Positions 33,232-35,874 of a stretch of 35,874 nt of DNA are shown here, piece by piece; positions within the stretch are counted from its first letter, which is position 1; each line of letters starts with the position of its first letter. The stretch is from CAZOAR01 sp964577985. Lineage in GTDB: Bacteria > Gemmatimonadota > CAZMKB01 > CAZNLH01. The position numbers and the translations under genes were made by a program. The stretch lies in assembly GCA_964577985.1 (NCBI GenBank), contig CAZOAR010000027.1, positions 1-35,874 of the forward strand, given 5' to 3'. Under the pieces are notes generated by a model. It searched no databases and had not been told where the DNA came from. It saw nothing but the letters and a program-made list of their open reading frames with translations.

Positions 33232-33316
33232 GAGGCAGGCGATTGGCGCAGGATCCGCTCCGCAGTATGTCCCTGACATCGAGGCAGTTCGAAGATCCGG
33301 CTCCCTGCCGTCATTG

Positions 33317-34522
33317 TCAGCGGTCGTGGCGATCGACATACTCTGTCACGACCGAGCTGAACAGCCTGACGGCGAGAGGGATTACCTTTTCATTGACGTC
33401 AAATATGTTGGAGTGAAGTGCCGGGCCGCCTCCGTTTATGGAAGTACCTATCCTGACGAGTGTTCCCGGCACGTGCTCAAGATACCATGAGAAGTCCTCA
33501 CCCCCCATGGATTGTTCCATCTGCACAATCGTGCTGTCTTTGAAACTACCCTGGATCAGGTCCCCTATCAGTTTTATGATACCAGGGTCGTTGTTTACCG
33601 GCGGCGATCCCTGGTGATACTCGAACCTGTACGCTATGTCCATACTCCCGGTGATTCCGTGGATTACCCTTTCGAGCAGCGCGGGCATCCTCTCCTGTGT
33701 CTCCTTCGAGAGCATCCTGACCGTACCCGATATGTCCGCCGTCTCAGGGATCGCGTTAGGAGTATGACCGCACTGTATCTTGCCTACGGAGAGGACAAAA
33801 GGCTCCCTCGGGTCGACCTCCCTGTCGACAAGCTGGTATAGAGACTCGACGACCTTTGCCGCGCAAAGAACGGTGTCCTTCGCCTGGTGAGGTCTCGCTG
33901 TATGCCCGCTCTTTCCAATAATGGTGATGTCGAATAGGTCCGCTCCGGCAGTGAGCATTCCCTCCTTGAGTCCGATATCTCCGAGTTTGAGAAAAGGATC
34001 GGCATGAAAACCTATGATCGCATCAAGGCCCTTCATGGCGTCCTTGTCTATCATTTCCAGGGATCCGCCGGGCACGACCTCCTCGGCCGGCTGGAAGATA
34101 AATCTCACACTTCCGTTCAGATATTGTCTGAGGCGCTGGCAGACGATGGCGGTCCCGAGGACGATGGTTGAATGAAGATCATGGCCGCATGCATGCATGA
34201 CATCGGGGACGGTGGACGCGTATGAGACTTCCTTCTTGTCGTCGACTCCGATCCCATCGAGCTCTCCTCTCAGCGCTATAACGGGCGTTTCTCTGTTTCC
34301 CCGGACCTCCGCTATCATGCCCGTGCAGTCATCCCAGCGGGTTACATGCACGCCCTCGTCTTCCAGTATCGAGGCAATGTAGGATGTCGTCTCATACTCC
34401 TGATGACTCAGCTCAGGGTGTTTGTGCAGGTGTCTCCTTACTCCGACCAGAAAATCCTCCAGATCGCATGCCTCAGTCTTGATTAAGGTCTCGAGATCGT
34501 CTTTTTCAATTATCCTGTTCAT
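33317..34522 (-). CDS. M20 family amidohydrolase (M20D, N-acyl-amino-acid / hippurate hydrolase-like)
   Basis: A 401-residue metal-dependent hydrolase of N-acyl or peptide amides. Metal-binding motifs are intact: ALRGELDG (about 83-90), MHACGHDLH (about 109-117), QPAEEVVPGG, and the C-terminal GGEDFSWYLE. No signal peptide, so cytoplasmic. The usual DMDALP sequence of the family is replaced by ELDGIG, which may affect substrate choice. Its start overlaps the stop of the upstream carboxylate-amine ligase by four bases (ATGA), implying translational coupling and a related role. The true substrate cannot be told from sequence. Confidence 0.9.
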   Translation of the reverse strand: MNRIIEKDDLETLIKTEACDLEDFLVGVRRHLHKHPELSHQEYETTSYIASILEDEGVHVTRWDDCTGMIAEVRGNRETPVIALRGELDGIGVDDKKEVSYASTVPDVMHACGHDLHSTIVLGTAIVCQRLRQYLNGSVRFIFQPAEEVVPGGSLEMIDKDAMKGLDAIIGFHADPFLKLGDIGLKEGMLTAGADLFDITIIGKSGHTARPHQAKDTVLCAAKVVESLYQLVDREVDPREPFVLSVGKIQCGHTPNAIPETADISGTVRMLSKETQERMPALLERVIHGITGSMDIAYRFEYHQGSPPVNNDPGIIKLIGDLIQGSFKDSTIVQMEQSMGGEDFSWYLEHVPGTLVRIGTSINGGGPALHSNIFDVNEKVIPLAVRLFSSVVTEYVDRHDR

Positions 34523-35643
34523 AACGGTGTTGGTGTGTCCTCTCTCAGCTCTGTGACAAGCGAATCAACAACGGCCTTCAGACTTCCCGTCTGCTTGAAG
34601 ACACGTCTCTGACGAACATAACTCTGCCCGAGGCGGACGATATTCCGCACGCCCATAAGCTCCTTTTCTCCCCGCAATTCTCTGGCCACGGGGAGAAGCG
34701 TTTCCAGCAATCTCTCGATGTCCTCCGCGAGAAGCCTCTGGCCCCCGTTCTCGTCAACGATAACCCTGGCATCGGTAGACCACCTCGATGCTCGCCACTT
34801 GTTCTCCCGAACGATCCAGTGCCTGTGGGTGGGCAGATAAATCCCCTCGTCATACTGATTTCCGAGCCATACGACCAGAGCCTGGCAGAACGCGGCGACC
34901 GAGATGACCTCCGTCAGCGTGGGAAGCGCGTCACATACCCTTATCTCCACTGTGCCGAACCCGGGATGAGGCCTGAGATCCCACCAGACCTCGCGGATGC
35001 TGGATATCGCCCCGGCGCCGATCAATGTTTTCATGAACCTCGTGAACTCGGCCCAGTTGATAAGGCGGTATGGGAGACCCGCCGTAGGAAGGGACTCGAA
35101 GACCTTTACACGGGCGGACGCCATGCCCGTATCCTCTCCCATCCAGTATGGCGAACTGGTGGAAAGAGAGAGGAGGTGAGGGAGAAACGTTGTAAGTGAA
35201 TTGAATACGGCGATCGCTTTTTCACCGCTGCCGACGCCCACATGTACGTGGAGACCGAAGATCAGGAGCCTCCTTGCCGGCCACTGCACCCTGTCTACCA
35301 GTTCCTGGTAGCGGGCATCGGGGGTGATTGCCTGCTCGGACCAGGTCGAGAACGGGTGAGTCCCCGCCATGGAGAGGGCATAACCGAGTTTGTCGCAGGT
35401 CTTATGAAGGATCTTCAGCTTCTTGTCGAGGTCTTCCCTCGCTTCCGCAACCGTCTCACAAATCCCGGTATTTATCTCTATGGTCGACTGGAGAAGCTCC
35501 GGCTTGACCCATTCCTTGCTCTCGTGCAGCTCCAGGATCCTGGGTGCGCCTTGTACGAGTGCACCGGTCTCGGGATCTATGATCTGTAGCTCGAGTTCCA
35601 CGCCGATGGTCGGTCTCGGAGACGAGTTGAAGGTGATCGCCAT
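34519..35643 (-). CDS. Glutamate--cysteine ligase 2 / carboxylate-amine ligase (GCS2, YbdK-like)
   Basis: An ATP-dependent ligase of the GCS2 family, 374 residues like E. coli YbdK. The ATG at 35643 (AAGGGAG upstream) is preferred to the longer in-frame start at 35751, because the promoter's -10 lies between them and family similarity begins at PRPTIGVELELQ. Visible motifs: the N-terminal GVELELQIID metal/ATP residues, LLQSTIEINTG, HVHVGV, and RPHPGFGTVEIRVCD near the middle. Family members join glutamate (or a similar acid) to an amine, often cysteine weakly. Coupling to an M20 hydrolase and nearness to ggt suggest gamma-glutamyl metabolism, but the product is unknown. Confidence 0.88.
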   Translation of the reverse strand: MAITFNSSPRPTIGVELELQIIDPETGALVQGAPRILELHESKEWVKPELLQSTIEINTGICETVAEAREDLDKKLKILHKTCDKLGYALSMAGTHPFSTWSEQAITPDARYQELVDRVQWPARRLLIFGLHVHVGVGSGEKAIAVFNSLTTFLPHLLSLSTSSPYWMGEDTGMASARVKVFESLPTAGLPYRLINWAEFTRFMKTLIGAGAISSIREVWWDLRPHPGFGTVEIRVCDALPTLTEVISVAAFCQALVVWLGNQYDEGIYLPTHRHWIVRENKWRASRWSTDARVIVDENGGQRLLAEDIERLLETLLPVARELRGEKELMGVRNIVRLGQSYVRQRRVFKQTGSLKAVVDSLVTELREDTPTPL

Positions 35644-35691
35644 GGGATATACTCCCTTCAAGTGGTTTGTTACATTGCGTTTCGATACGTC

Positions 35692-35720
35692 ATGATAACA
35701 CACAACCTGTTCCTTGTCAA
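35692..35720 (-). promoter_or_regulatory. Promoter of the ligase-amidohydrolase operon
   Basis: On the minus strand consensus TTGACA (35720-35715), a 17-base spacer and TATCAT (35697-35692). The start near 35685 gives a short leader of about 42 bases before the ATG at 35643. Confidence 0.75.
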
Positions 35721-35744
35721 CATGAATCGCGGTGCTCCGCTCCC

Positions 35745-35773
35745 TTGACACTTACTCACTGACAGTGTAGATT
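35745..35773 (+). promoter_or_regulatory. Promoter of tRNA-Glu
   Basis: Consensus TTGACA (35745-35750), a 17-base spacer and TAGATT (35768-35773), about 22 bases before the mature tRNA 5' end. It is divergent from the ligase promoter. Confidence 0.72.
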
Positions 35774-35795
35774 TTGCGTCGCTCAAGGATGATGC

Positions 35796-35871
35796 GACCC
35801 CATCGTCCAGCGGTCCAGGACTCAGGATTTTCGATCCTGCAACGGGGGTTCGACTCCCCCTGGGGTCGCCA
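35796..35871 (+). tRNA. tRNA-Glu (anticodon UUC)
   Basis: A complete 76-base cloverleaf: acceptor GACCCCA/TGGGGTC, D arm GTCC...GGAC, anticodon stem CAGGA/TCCTG with loop TTTTCGA (anticodon TTC), T arm GGGGG-TTCGACT-CCCCC, discriminator G and an encoded CCA. Layout matches E. coli tRNA-Glu base for base in arm lengths. Confidence 0.96.
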
Positions 35872-35874
35872 TAG

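Noticed and set aside
33232..33316. Bidirectional terminator between ggt and the amidohydrolase
   Set aside because: Only a 5-bp hairpin (ATGTC/GACAT) without a T-run is present; not strong enough to call.
35644..35751. Longer form of the GCS2 ligase
   Set aside because: The extension spans the predicted -35/-10 promoter and lacks family similarity; AAGGGAG precedes the ATG at 35643.

Overview
The window reads as a chromosomal segment of a Gram-negative, moderately GC-rich bacterium. Evidence for a diderm cell is a complete tripartite CusCBA-type metal efflux system (outer-membrane channel, periplasmic adaptor, inner-membrane RND pump) and several lipoprotein signal peptides. Arginine is often coded by AGG/AGA, and two vitamin-B12-dependent ribonucleotide reductases are present. 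Together this suggests a lineage outside the well-studied Proteobacteria, perhaps an uncultured FCB-type phylum. That placement is a low-confidence inference. The window is almost entirely ordinary chromosome: I see no insertion sequence, prophage, integron or CRISPR array. It opens inside glmM and ends just past a tRNA-Glu gene.

Layout. (1) 1-5355: glmM (5' truncated), glmS, dtd, maf and mtnA, covering amino-sugar precursors, tRNA and nucleotide quality control, and methionine salvage. (2) 5355-14740: a two-component system (membrane-embedded histidine kinase plus sigma-54 activator). It is followed by a near-consensus sigma-54 promoter, a cusC/cusB/cusA-type Cu(I)/Ag(I) efflux operon, and a small Met/His-rich periplasmic protein closed by a strong hairpin terminator. 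(3) 15048-18884: a sigma-70 promoter driving an M28 metallopeptidase, an AhpD-like protein whose second redox cysteine codon is an in-frame TGA followed by a SECIS-like hairpin, and a DUF885 lipoprotein hydrolase. (4) trpS on the minus strand, divergent from a class V aminotransferase and a DUF4139 protein. (5) 22948-28335: two class II ribonucleotide reductases with complementary regulatory domains, then dcd (dCTP deaminase). This is a deoxynucleotide cluster with a candidate pair of NrdR boxes. (6) 28466-31497: grpE, dnaJ, a cold-shock protein with an acidic tail, and a lipoprotein peptidyl-prolyl isomerase, forming a protein and RNA folding cluster. (7) 31519-35643: gamma-glutamyltransferase convergent with a translationally coupled pair (carboxylate-amine ligase and M20 amidohydrolase). 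tRNA-Glu(UUC) follows with its own promoter.

The most exciting single observation is the AhpD-like gene at 16564-17103. The TGA falls exactly at the CxxC second cysteine, the frame stays coding for about 97 residues after it, and a hairpin with a G at the apical loop lies 17 nt downstream. This is a strong candidate selenoprotein that automatic annotation would split into two genes or call a pseudogene. The second highlight is a complete sigma-54 metal-response circuit: kinase, activator, paired upstream inverted repeats, -24/-12 promoter, pump and Met-rich periplasmic protein.
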